Source of the DNA: Anaerolineaceae bacterium
Lineage (GTDB): Bacteria > Chloroflexota > Anaerolineae > Anaerolineales > Anaerolineaceae
NCBI GenBank assembly: GCA_021107195.1
Contig: JAIOTF010000068.1
Span: 1-9,564, forward strand
DNA: 9,564 bases
Direction: 5' to 3'
Part shown: one piece after another, positions 1-6,335 of the stretch
Numbering within the stretch: the stretch's first letter is position 1
How the letters are laid out: every line of letters starts with the position of its first letter
Made by a program: the position numbers and the translations under genes
The notes under the pieces: model-generated
Databases searched by the model: none
What the model was told of the DNA's origin: nothing
Seen by the model: the letters and a program-made list of their open reading frames with translations, nothing else

Positions 1-72
1 TTCTACCTTTTTTCATGCGTAAGCCCTGGGGGAAGAAGTGTTTGAGAGAAAATGCTCTGATTTGATGGTATG
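1..72. other. Left-edge non-coding sequence
   Basis: No gene, hairpin terminator or promoter is recognisable in this short stretch downstream of add. Confidence 0.4.
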
Positions 73-1068
73 TTACTTGCGCGCATCGACCAAAGCCAGT
101 TTCTCTTTGGGGGAAAGGAAGGCGACTTTCAAGGCATTGCGCTGCGTCAAACGGATCATCTCCTGCGAAAGGCCCGCTGCCGGCGCCGCAACCTCGTATT
201 CATGATGCAGATCAATGCCGCTGATGCCGGGGTCATCTGTATTGAGGGTGGCCAATAACCCAAGCCGCAAGAATTCCCGCAGGGGGTGCGCCGCGTAGCT
301 CTCCACCACGCTGGTCTGCACATTGCTGGTCAGGCTGACCTCGATACCAATCTTGTGTTCGAGAAGGTAATCCACCAGCGCAGGGTCTTCAAGCGCATGG
401 GTAGCGTGACCAATGCGCACCGCTTTAAGATCGCGCAGCGCCTGCCAGACACTCTCCGGACCGTCAACCTCTCCAGCGTGCACAGTGATCTGCCAGCCGG
501 CATTGCGGCCCTTTGCGAAATGATCGGCAAATAATTGTGCCGGAAAATTGATCTCATCCCCGGCCAGGTCGAGAGCAACGATATGCTCCTTCTGAGTGAG
601 GAGGGCATCCAGCTCTTTCCAGACAACCTCTACACCATAAGTGCGGCTGAGAATGCCAATTATATTGGCCTTGACCCCAAAATCACGCTCTCCCGCCTGC
701 ACCCCGTCGACTACGGCCTCCACCACAGCCGCCGGATCAAGGTGATTAGTTTCAGCCATAAACCAGGGACTGAAACGCAGTTCTATATACGCCATTCCCT
801 CCCGGTCCGCATCCTCCACATTTTCATAGGCGATGCGCCGTACGGCGTCCATATCCTTGAGGATCGCCATCGGCCAACGGAATTTTTCAAAAAAGTCCAG
901 CAAGCCGGGCTGGGGCTCTGTGATCTGCACAAATGGCCTTAAGCCCTCCAGATCAGTGGCCGGCAGCGGCAGGCAGTACTTCAGACCAAGTTCCAGCACA
1001 GTCTCCAAACGCACATTGCCATCCAGATGGCGATGCAATTCAACCAGCGGGAATGATGTATCGATCAT
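73..1068 (-). CDS. add: Adenosine deaminase
   Basis: Zinc hydrolase that deaminates adenosine and deoxyadenosine to inosine and deoxyinosine in purine salvage, in the cytoplasm. The 331-residue protein has the full family signature: LHRHLDG with zinc ligands H12 and H14 and substrate residues D16/G17, HAGE with H197 and proton donor E200, IGHA with H221, and NTDDPG with D278/D279. These positions coincide with my recollection of E. coli Add (about 333 aa), and similarity runs along the whole length (for example SRTYG, ALDLAGDE, HEYxVAAPAAGLS). HxHLDG rather than the HxHxEG of adenine deaminases favours adenosine as substrate. The ATG has an AAGGAGAG ribosome site (1074-1081). The gene is monocistronic as far as can be seen and divergent from the PhzF gene. 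It looks intact. The family is certain; substrate range is inferred from the motifs. Confidence 0.97.
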   Translation of the reverse strand: MIDTSFPLVELHRHLDGNVRLETVLELGLKYCLPLPATDLEGLRPFVQITEPQPGLLDFFEKFRWPMAILKDMDAVRRIAYENVEDADREGMAYIELRFSPWFMAETNHLDPAAVVEAVVDGVQAGERDFGVKANIIGILSRTYGVEVVWKELDALLTQKEHIVALDLAGDEINFPAQLFADHFAKGRNAGWQITVHAGEVDGPESVWQALRDLKAVRIGHATHALEDPALVDYLLEHKIGIEVSLTSNVQTSVVESYAAHPLREFLRLGLLATLNTDDPGISGIDLHHEYEVAAPAAGLSQEMIRLTQRNALKVAFLSPKEKLALVDARK

Positions 1069-1092
1069 AAGCGCTCTCCTTAACGTGAGCTT

Positions 1093-1121
1093 ATTATACA
1101 GTTTTGCGCTAAAATCTTTAA
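1093..1121 (-). promoter_or_regulatory. Candidate sigma-70 promoter of add
   Basis: On the minus strand a perfect TATAAT (1093-1098) lies 24 bases upstream of the add ATG. A weak TTAAAG -35 (1116-1121) sits 17 bp further upstream. The predicted leader is very short. In the same 92-bp divergent gap the plus strand offers only a weak TAAAAT (1110-1115) for the PhzF gene, so the two promoters would overlap. Confidence 0.5.
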
Positions 1122-1160
1122 GAGAACTGCATTGTCAATTCTGCCCAAAGGAGGGAGACG

Positions 1161-1964
1161 ATGACAATCCCAATCTATCAAGTGGACGCTTTCACCCATA
1201 AGCCTTTCAGCGGCAATCCGGCTGCAGTTTGTTTGCTGCCATCTGAACAGCCAGATGACTGGATGCAATCCCTGGCGCGTGAGATGAATCTTTCGGAAAC
1301 AGCCTTCCTGCTGCCAGAGGCGGACGGCTATCGGCTGCGCTGGTTTACGCCGGCGATCGAGGTTGACCTGTGCGGCCATGCCACCCTGGCCAGCGCCTTT
1401 GTGCTGGCTCAGCGCGGCGGCCTGCCCGTCGGGCAAACCATGAAATTTTTCACCCGCAGCGGTTTGCTGACCGCCGCCCGCCGCGGCAAAAGGATCGAAC
1501 TGAATTTCCCGGCTCGCCCCACCTGTCCAGGCAAAGCACCATCCGCATTGTTGGATGCGCTGGGACTGCGTCAGGAGGATGTCCTGGCGGCAGAAGACTC
1601 GAATGGCCGGGTTTTGATTGAAGTAAATGGGGAAAATGTCGTGCGCCAGCTCAAACCGGATTTTTCCAAACTGGCGGCGGCGGACACAGGACAAGGAGTG
1701 ATCGTTACCAGCCGGAGTAAAGAAGAAAAATACGATTTCATATCGCGCTTCTTTGCACCGTATGCCGGCATCAACGAAGATCCGGTAACCGGATCAGCGC
1801 ACTGCTGTCTGGCCCCCTACTGGGCTGCGCGCCTGGACAAGATGATTATGTCTGCCTATCAGGCCTCTGCCAGAGGCGGTGAGCTGGAAGTGGAACTGGC
1901 GGGAGAACGGGTCTTATTGCGCGGTCACGCGGTGACCATATTCAGAGGAGAATTAACTGCCTGA
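1161..1964 (+). CDS. PhzF-family isomerase-like protein
   Basis: Member of the PhzF / diaminopimelate-epimerase-fold family. PhzF itself isomerises a dihydro-anthranilate in phenazine synthesis, but most chromosomal homologues have unknown substrates. The 267 residues show the family landmarks in order: QVDAFT near the N-terminus, SGNPAAVC (17-24), LSETAF with the likely catalytic glutamate E46, RWFTP (60-64), CGHAT (71-75) and EDPVTGSAHC (206-215) with D207. These match the PhzF Glu/His/Asp catalytic set. Length is normal for the family (about 260-300). The start is set by AAGGAGGG (1148-1155) five bases before the ATG. There are no phenazine genes nearby, so a phenazine role is not supported. 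The end overlaps the convergent dehydrogenase gene by 12 bp. Confidence 0.93.
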   Translation: MTIPIYQVDAFTHKPFSGNPAAVCLLPSEQPDDWMQSLAREMNLSETAFLLPEADGYRLRWFTPAIEVDLCGHATLASAFVLAQRGGLPVGQTMKFFTRSGLLTAARRGKRIELNFPARPTCPGKAPSALLDALGLRQEDVLAAEDSNGRVLIEVNGENVVRQLKPDFSKLAAADTGQGVIVTSRSKEEKYDFISRFFAPYAGINEDPVTGSAHCCLAPYWAARLDKMIMSAYQASARGGELEVELAGERVLLRGHAVTIFRGELTA

Positions 1965-2822
1965 AAGCCCGCACAAGTCTTCACTTACCCGCCATAGTCG
2001 GCGGGCAATTTCCCGGTTATACGAGAGACGGTGCGAGCGTTTCTGTACCTTGCCAGAGAAATACTGGCCGGTGATGCCTTCCACTTCTTCGGCAGCGGCC
2101 AGATGCACCAATGGTGCAGCACCTTGTTCCATAGGGACCGCAAAAACTTCCAGGGCGCGCAACAGGCTGTTAAAGAATCCGGTATCATTATTTTGAAGAT
2201 TGGTCTTGACCAAACCAGGATGTACTGCATTGACCGTGACGCCTTTGCCCTCTAAACGGCGGGCCAGTTCATAGGTGAAATAGATCAAAGCCATCTTGGA
2301 GCGCGAATAAGCCATCCAGCCAGAGTAAGCTTTCTCACTTTGTAAATTACTAAACGGCAGCCTGCCCCAGATATGCGCCATGGAAGAGACATTCACAATA
2401 CGTGCCGGCGCGCTGTCCTGCAGCATATCCAACAGCAAGTTGGTTAACAAGAATGGCGCCAGATAATTGACAGCAAAAGTGCGTTCAAAACCATCCACTG
2501 TAGTATAGCGCTGTGAGTAAAAGCCCCCTGCGTTGTTGACCAATACATCCAGCCGCGCGTAGCGCGCCTTGCATTCATTGGCCATGCGGCGCACCTCTGC
2601 CAGAGAGGACAGATCCGCTAATAACGACTCTACGGCCAGATTGCCGCTCTCCCGGCGGATGCACTCCACAGCAGCCCCGGTTTTATGTGGGTTGCGTCCG
2701 GCGACAATAACCCGCATCCCCTGGCAGGCCAGGCACATAGCAGCCTCCCGACCAATACCGGAGGTAGCGCCGGTGATCAAAATAGTTTTCTGATGAGCTA
2801 CTGAAACGCGTGCAGCATGCAT
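1953..2822 (-). CDS. Short-chain dehydrogenase/reductase (retinol-dehydrogenase-like)
   Basis: Classical-type SDR oxidoreductase of 289 residues, with a Rossmann fold binding NAD(P)H. Visible motifs: TGATSGIG (17-24), an Arg after beta-2 (AGRN, R43) that favours NADP(H), ADL (D70), NNAG (96-99), the active-site N119, VSS with S147, YxxxK with Y172 and K176, and PGLV after beta-6. The long insertion between catalytic Ser and Tyr (SSMAHIWGRLPF...) is typical of the RDH11-14/WWOX-like branch, so a lipophilic aldehyde/alcohol or ketone substrate is possible but unproven. The ATG at 2822 is chosen because TAGGAGGGGG stands just upstream; an in-frame TTG at 2855 has no such site and adds residues outside the fold. 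The gene lies 45 bp behind the repeat-protein gene on the same strand, probably in one operon, and overlaps the PhzF gene's end convergently. Confidence 0.93.
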   Translation of the reverse strand: MHAARVSVAHQKTILITGATSGIGREAAMCLACQGMRVIVAGRNPHKTGAAVECIRRESGNLAVESLLADLSSLAEVRRMANECKARYARLDVLVNNAGGFYSQRYTTVDGFERTFAVNYLAPFLLTNLLLDMLQDSAPARIVNVSSMAHIWGRLPFSNLQSEKAYSGWMAYSRSKMALIYFTYELARRLEGKGVTVNAVHPGLVKTNLQNNDTGFFNSLLRALEVFAVPMEQGAAPLVHLAAAEEVEGITGQYFSGKVQKRSHRLSYNREIARRLWRVSEDLCGLSGS

Positions 2823-2867
2823 GCTGCCCCCTCCTAAATCGTTGTCAATCCGCAATCAGAAGGCGGC

Positions 2868-3500
2868 TTATGCGTTTTCGCCGTCCTTTTTATGTTTCCT
2901 TTCAGCGACTTTGGTCAAACTTTTGAACAAGTGTCCGGTTAATACCAGAATTCCGCCGACAATACCCGCCATGGCCCCAAAAATCAATGACTCACGCGGA
3001 CCAAACATCGGCTGCACATCCCCTTCCACCTTGCCCGCCACCAGGAAAACAATATTGCTGTTCTCGGCCTTGACTTTGCGCGCACCCACCAGCCCGGCCA
3101 CAGATTTGTCCATGATCACGTTGCCGCGGGAAAAAATGCCCTGCGACCGCGAGAGTTCCATATTGACCCCATCATCGGCCACAATGCCGCCGATGGCAGA
3201 GGCTTTAACTTGCGCATCCCCTGTTTTCACCAGCCCCAAAGCGCCATAACTGACCTCCAGATCCTGACTGGTGGACTGGGCCATCGCCCCAAAACAAACA
3301 TCCGCTTTCCCTGTATTGATTGTTTGGACTGCGCTCTGGTGCAGATCAACTTGCTGTGCCTGAATGCTGCCAACACTGCCCCGAACGACATCCACAACAT
3401 CATCAACGATCTGTACTTTTTCCTGTGAGGTCTTGTTTTCAATCCCTCCGGACGGCATAACTTCGGAAGCCATTTCGTTTTCAATACGTTCTTCGCTCAC
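2868..3500 (-). CDS. Membrane-anchored 15-residue-repeat protein, predicted beta-solenoid
   Basis: Protein of 210 residues with no catalytic motif that I recognise. After an acidic N-terminus (1-34) it consists of about eight units of 15-16 residues: 35-50, 51-65, 66-80, 81-95, 96-111, 112-127, 128-142 and 143-157. The loose consensus is V-x-V-x-x-[GS]-[AV]-x-x-[ILV]-x-[AT]-x-x-[KDN]. Regular hydrophobic/small positions with Gly/Asn/Asp turns suggest single-turn rungs of a beta-helix, reminiscent of bactofilin-like proteins. A linker (FGPRES) leads to one hydrophobic helix (about 172-192) and a basic tail rich in Lys/Arg, which predicts a C-terminal anchor with the tail in the cytoplasm. The start is GTG: GGGAGGG stands seven bases upstream, whereas the ATG nine codons later has no ribosome site. 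I have seen similar hypothetical proteins in Chloroflexota (memory, not a search). Function unknown; the dehydrogenase follows 45 bp downstream. Confidence 0.85.
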   Translation of the reverse strand: MSEERIENEMASEVMPSGGIENKTSQEKVQIVDDVVDVVRGSVGSIQAQQVDLHQSAVQTINTGKADVCFGAMAQSTSQDLEVSYGALGLVKTGDAQVKASAIGGIVADDGVNMELSRSQGIFSRGNVIMDKSVAGLVGARKVKAENSNIVFLVAGKVEGDVQPMFGPRESLIFGAMAGIVGGILVLTGHLFKSLTKVAERKHKKDGENA

Positions 3501-3791
3501 GTCAAATCCCTCCCAAAAATAATACCAGGCAGGTCGCCTGAAAAATAATCAATGTTCTGTTTTCAGTATAGCACTATTCGGCGAAACCAATCCATGTTTG
3601 AAACCGAAGACAGGACAGGTCAACACAATTCTAACATTCGTTCTTGCGGCGCATAGTGTACACAGGTTATTGAAAAGCAACCCGAATTCAAGCCGTCAAA
3701 AAACGCTGTTTTTCCCATATATAATCAAAGTCTATTGAATTATAAAAGTTGGCAAGCCGGTTACGCCGTTAGACAAATAAAAGAAGAGAAC
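3501..3791. other. Divergent AT-rich intergenic region
   Basis: This 291-bp gap separates two divergent genes. It holds the extended -10 promoter of the minus-strand operon and, for the plus-strand orphan gene, a TATAAT at 3720-3725 with only a poor -35 match (TCAAAA at 3696-3701). No small ORF with a ribosome site, tRNA or long repeat is visible. Confidence 0.5.
3565..3573 (-). promoter_or_regulatory. Extended -10 promoter for the repeat-protein/SDR operon
   Basis: Reading on the minus strand, TGCTATACT is an extended -10 (TGn plus TATACT) about 64 bases upstream of the GTG start of the repeat-protein gene. No convincing -35 is seen at 16-18 bp, which an extended -10 can tolerate. In the leader, a 5-bp inverted repeat CAGGC/GCCTG with a 5-base loop (3527-3541) may be regulatory, but it is too short to be sure. 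Confidence 0.45.
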
Positions 3792-4505
3792 ATGGCAGAT
3801 ACAGAGCGATACAGCATTGTTTGGCAGGAGTGCGGCGCAAACAGTCGCATCGCTGAACGCTTTTTTATTCCTGGCTATGAGGGATACCTGCCATTTTTTG
3901 TCTGGGGTGATGAACTTGACGCCCTGGAAAAGAAGGAAAAGGTCGAGTTGCGAGAGGAGCATCTCCTCAAAGGCATTCTTTATGGGCTGTATGAATTCGA
4001 CCATCATCCCAAATACTGGCATCAGGAAACAGACAGGAGAACATTACTTTACCTTCTGGATGTCCTTGCAAATGGTTTCAGGATTGACGATCCTGAAACC
4101 ATGATTCTCGATGTCGCCTCCAGCGTAAGAGAGAAAAACGGCAGTGGAGCAAGCCGGATCATCCTGGAAACCGGTAAAGATCTGATCCCGCAATCATCAA
4201 AAATTAAGAGTGATCTCATTTGTGACCTTTGGGCTGTTATTTCTGAGAATGAAAAGGAACGTGGTCTATTTAGAGAAATCATCAAACTGGTTGAGCAGAT
4301 AAATTTTTTAGAAATCCACTCGAACGCCAAAGAAGTAGTTTGCTACTATGGGCTGTGCGCAATGATATTTCTCGGAAATGATATTACAGATTATCTCCCG
4401 AAATACATATACCCAAACGTAGCAATGCCTCAACTGAAAAATAATATTATGGCACTCCTGGAAAATCCGGATGATTTCAGTCCGGCAAACCTGAAAATTA
4501 GCTGA
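3792..4505 (+). CDS. Orphan protein of unknown function, AT-rich
   Basis: A 237-residue soluble protein that I do not recognise. It has no signal peptide or membrane segment. It is rich in charged, helical stretches (for example the Glu/Lys-rich segment near residues 45-60 and a leucine/isoleucine-rich C-terminal half), and ends around ENPDDFSPANLKIS. Overall it reads as an all-helical protein, loosely like small immunity or HEAT-like proteins; this is only an impression. The ATG at 3792 is preferred over an in-frame TTG at 3735: a weak purine-rich AAGAAGAG lies just upstream of it, and the extra 19 residues look like leader sequence. Base composition is clearly lower in GC than the flanks (21 of 60 bases G or C in 4201-4260 and again in 4381-4440), which suggests recent acquisition. 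It stands alone on its strand and converges on the acetyltransferase gene with a 21-bp gap. Confidence 0.75.
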   Translation: MADTERYSIVWQECGANSRIAERFFIPGYEGYLPFFVWGDELDALEKKEKVELREEHLLKGILYGLYEFDHHPKYWHQETDRRTLLYLLDVLANGFRIDDPETMILDVASSVREKNGSGASRIILETGKDLIPQSSKIKSDLICDLWAVISENEKERGLFREIIKLVEQINFLEIHSNAKEVVCYYGLCAMIFLGNDITDYLPKYIYPNVAMPQLKNNIMALLENPDDFSPANLKIS

Positions 4506-4526
4506 CAGTCGCTGCTGTCTGACCTG

Positions 4527-4949
4527 TCACGCCCCCTTCTTGCGCATCATACTCTTCGGATTCTCGGGAGCAGCAAAACCATGCCGCGCATATAACCCGT
4601 GGGCGTCGCGGGTGGCCAAAATGCCGCTTAACTTCTCCAACTGCGGCGCATGAACAATACACTCCACCAGCCACTTGCCAAGGGCTTTGCCGCGGTGCTC
4701 TTCCAGAATGAATACATCCGCAAGCCAATACATGGTGGCAAAATCGGTGACCGCCCGAGCAAAGCCGACTTGTGCACCATCCGGGGCAAACATCCCAAAA
4801 CAAAGTGAGTTCTCCAGGCTGGCCGCGATCACTTCTTTCGGGCGGTCAGCCGCCCAATAAGATCGGGAGAGATAGCCATGGATCACATCCAGGGAAAGCA
4901 GTTCCCGATCCGTACAAATGTAATACCAATCTTCCCGGTTTACGCGCAT
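4527..4949 (-). CDS. GNAT-family N-acetyltransferase
   Basis: A 140-residue acetyl-CoA-dependent acetyltransferase of the GNAT superfamily. The N-terminal part carries the stretch DVIHGYLSRSYWA (21-33) typical of a widespread small GNAT group. The beta-4/alpha-3 acetyl-CoA site reads LADVFILEEHRGKALGKW (76-93), with the R-G-x-A-x-G pyrophosphate loop at 86-91. HGLYARHGF (117-125) contains Y120 in the position of the usual general acid. Substrate unknown. The ATG is the only start that keeps the conserved N-terminus. TAA immediately precedes it and TAG lies two codons further upstream in the same frame. A modest AAAAGG ribosome site is about nine bases upstream. The first 103 bases and the start lie inside the end of the TPR gene, so translation is probably coupled to it. 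Confidence 0.93.
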   Translation of the reverse strand: MRVNREDWYYICTDRELLSLDVIHGYLSRSYWAADRPKEVIAASLENSLCFGMFAPDGAQVGFARAVTDFATMYWLADVFILEEHRGKALGKWLVECIVHAPQLEKLSGILATRDAHGLYARHGFAAPENPKSMMRKKGA

Positions 4950-5895
4950 TTACATCTACCTTTTCAAATCGGCCCAGGTTTTTCCTTGCCCCGTTCAAAT
5001 AAGGATGATTGGCCGGGAGCAAGGCTTCCAAATTCTGCAGCGCCTGACGGTAGGCATCTGCGGCCCCAGGCAAGTCTTTCATCTTTTCCAGCACTACGCC
5101 CAGATTGTTCCAATCGCGGGCCAATGCCTGATGCGGTTCACCTAATGCGGCACGATCAATATCCAGCGCCCGACGGTAAACCGCTTCTGCAATTGGCAAG
5201 TCCCCCTGCGCCTGCACCACGCTTCCCAATCGATTCAAAAAAGCTGCGGTTTGTGGGTGGTTGGCACCAAACTGTTTTTCACCAACTGCTGCCATGCGCT
5301 CCAAACAGCGACGGGCTGAGTCCAATTCCTTCAACTGAACCAGCACCTGACTGAGATGGTTCAAATCCTCGATCACATCCAGGCTTTCAGGCCCAAAAGC
5401 AGCCTCGTCAATCTCCAACACACGTTGGTAAAGGTCTCGTGCTGCTTCCAGCGTGCCCATCTCCACCAACAGGCCGGCGATGCGGTTCAAATCAATCGCA
5501 ACCTGGGGATGATCCGGACCCAGGGCTGCATCATCATTCTTTAAGGCCAGTTCAAAATGCTGTCGTGCAGCCGGGAAGTCTTGTAATTGCTGCAACACTA
5601 CTCCAAAATTCCCGGCATCAACGGCAGTTTCTGGTGAATCCAGACCAAAGACCGTTTGACTGATGCGCAAAGCGCGCTCAAAAAGCGGGCGAGCGGCGTC
5701 AAAGTCCTGCATGCGGCACAGAACATTACCCAAATAGCGGGCATCGGCAGCGACCTCCTTACTTTCCGGTCCAAAAATATCCTCATCCAGAGTCAATGCC
5801 TGCTCAAAGGCCGCTTTGGCCCCTTCCAGGTTGCCTGCTTCCATCATCGCCAGGCCAGGGTTCTTCTCGGGTTGGATGTTGTTTGTTTGCTCCAT
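4846..5895 (-). CDS. Tetratricopeptide-repeat protein (kinesin-light-chain type)
   Basis: A 349-residue protein made almost wholly of 42-residue TPR units, of the length and style of kinesin-light-chain repeats (TPR_10/TPR_12). Units run about 10-51, 52-93, 94-135, 136-177, 178-219, 220-261 and 262-303, each with the L-G-x-x-L ... A-x-x-x-[FY]-x-x-A-L core and the linker FGPxHPxxA. An incomplete further helix (RKNLGRF) follows. It has no signal peptide, membrane segment or catalytic domain, so it is probably a cytoplasmic protein-protein scaffold. The ATG at 5895 is chosen because AGGAG lies five bases upstream; an in-frame TTG at 5949 adds a tail with no TPR character. The last 34 residues have no TPR pattern and overlap the acetyltransferase gene in another frame, so the natural end may be about 100 bases earlier (see findings). 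Partner unknown. Confidence 0.92.
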   Translation of the reverse strand: MEQTNNIQPEKNPGLAMMEAGNLEGAKAAFEQALTLDEDIFGPESKEVAADARYLGNVLCRMQDFDAARPLFERALRISQTVFGLDSPETAVDAGNFGVVLQQLQDFPAARQHFELALKNDDAALGPDHPQVAIDLNRIAGLLVEMGTLEAARDLYQRVLEIDEAAFGPESLDVIEDLNHLSQVLVQLKELDSARRCLERMAAVGEKQFGANHPQTAAFLNRLGSVVQAQGDLPIAEAVYRRALDIDRAALGEPHQALARDWNNLGVVLEKMKDLPGAADAYRQALQNLEALLPANHPYLNGARKNLGRFEKVDVNARKPGRLVLHLYGSGTAFPGCDPWLSLPILLGG

Positions 5896-6033
5896 AAACT
5901 CTCCTGCTGCCGTCTTGTTCAGGCATCCTTCCAAGTGATCCTCCTGCAACTCAGCCCAGGCGGCAGCCTGTGGTCAGCTCGGTCTGAGTATACGTTTATG
6001 AAATAGGCTGCTCTTGGCATCCTGATCAAACCT

Positions 6034-6053
6034 GGAAATCATTCATCATTTCC
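6034..6053. promoter_or_regulatory. Imperfect 20-bp dyad, possible operator
   Basis: Perfect 6-bp arms GGAAAT and ATTTCC flank an 8-base centre that itself keeps part of the symmetry (16 of 20 positions symmetric). It lies about 140 bp upstream of the TPR start and 280 bp upstream of the epimerase start. The size and symmetry suit a dimeric repressor site; there is no regulator gene nearby to link it to. Confidence 0.25.
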
Positions 6054-6180
6054 GCAATATTAATTCTCTTAACCTCAACTGGCCGCTCATGCTGCCGGGC
6101 TGTTAATGGTATCCGATAATCTCTTTTCTTACAAATGCAGAAGAAGGATTGAACAAGTGGAAATTGGTTGGTCAGGATAT

Positions 6181-6226
6181 TTTCTTTGCGCCTTCGCACC
6201 GCGGGCTTTGCGTGAGAAAAAGAAAC
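6181..6226. repeat. CTTTGCG direct repeat, possible dispersed element remnant
   Basis: CTTTGCG occurs at 6184-6190 and 6206-6212 (22-base period), with a CCTTCGC variant between them and a purine-rich GAGAAAAAGAAACG tail. Similar CTTTGCG...GAGAAA strings occur as dispersed intergenic repeats in some bacteria (from memory). Only one copy is in this window, so the repeat call is tentative. Confidence 0.3.
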
Positions 6227-6288
6227 GAAGCCAACCTGTAACTCTAACCCCTCCCTTGTTTCCTAATACTAATCCTCTGCCTGGATTG

Positions 6289-6297
6289 TGCTATAAT
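6289..6297 (+). promoter_or_regulatory. Extended -10 promoter of the epimerase gene
   Basis: TGCTATAAT is a perfect extended -10 (TG-n-TATAAT) ending 38 bases before the ATG. The -35 region is poor (CTAATC at 17 bp), as is common with extended -10 promoters. The leader would be about 30 bases, with no clear ribosome site. Confidence 0.65.
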
Positions 6298-6335
6298 CAT
6301 GCGCACCATACCAAATCAATTACGGATACCCCTTA

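Larger units (their letters stand above)
5896..6335. other. 440-bp divergent intergenic region
   Basis: No convincing gene. A TATACT at 5987-5992 (minus strand) could be a -10 for the TPR gene but has no matching -35. A 20-bp imperfect dyad lies at 6034-6053. Positions 6181-6226 hold a CTTTGCG direct repeat. The epimerase promoter is at 6289-6297. A 76-codon open frame at 6106-6336 has no ribosome site, contains that promoter and has low-complexity, non-protein-like content, so I do not call it. Confidence 0.6.

Noticed and set aside
1161..1964. Phenazine biosynthesis locus suggested by the PhzF family
   Set aside because: No other phz genes are nearby and the family is mostly of unknown substrate.
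1988..2005. CCCGCC/GGCGGG stem just after the PhzF stop as its terminator
   Set aside because: It is inside the SDR coding end and has no T-run after it; the bases are explained by the SDR codons.
2843..2848. Consensus TTGACA on the minus strand before the SDR gene
   Set aside because: It lies only about 21 bases upstream of the ATG, so the matching -10 would fall in the coding sequence.
2823..2855. Longer SDR start at TTG 2855
   Set aside because: The strong AGGAGGGGG site directs the ATG at 2822; the extra 11 residues lie outside the fold.
3656..3663. GTGTACAC palindrome
   Set aside because: An 8-bp palindrome is expected by chance and is not placed at a promoter.
3735..3791. TTG start giving 19 extra residues on the orphan protein
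   Set aside because: No ribosome site, and it is only about ten bases after the candidate -10, so it would lie at the transcript start.
4503..4523. GACAG/CTGTC hairpin between the orphan and GNAT genes
   Set aside because: Only a 5-bp stem and no U-tract on either strand.
5896..5949. TTG start giving 18 extra residues on the TPR protein
   Set aside because: The ATG at 5895 has AGGAG at proper spacing and the extra residues have no TPR pattern.
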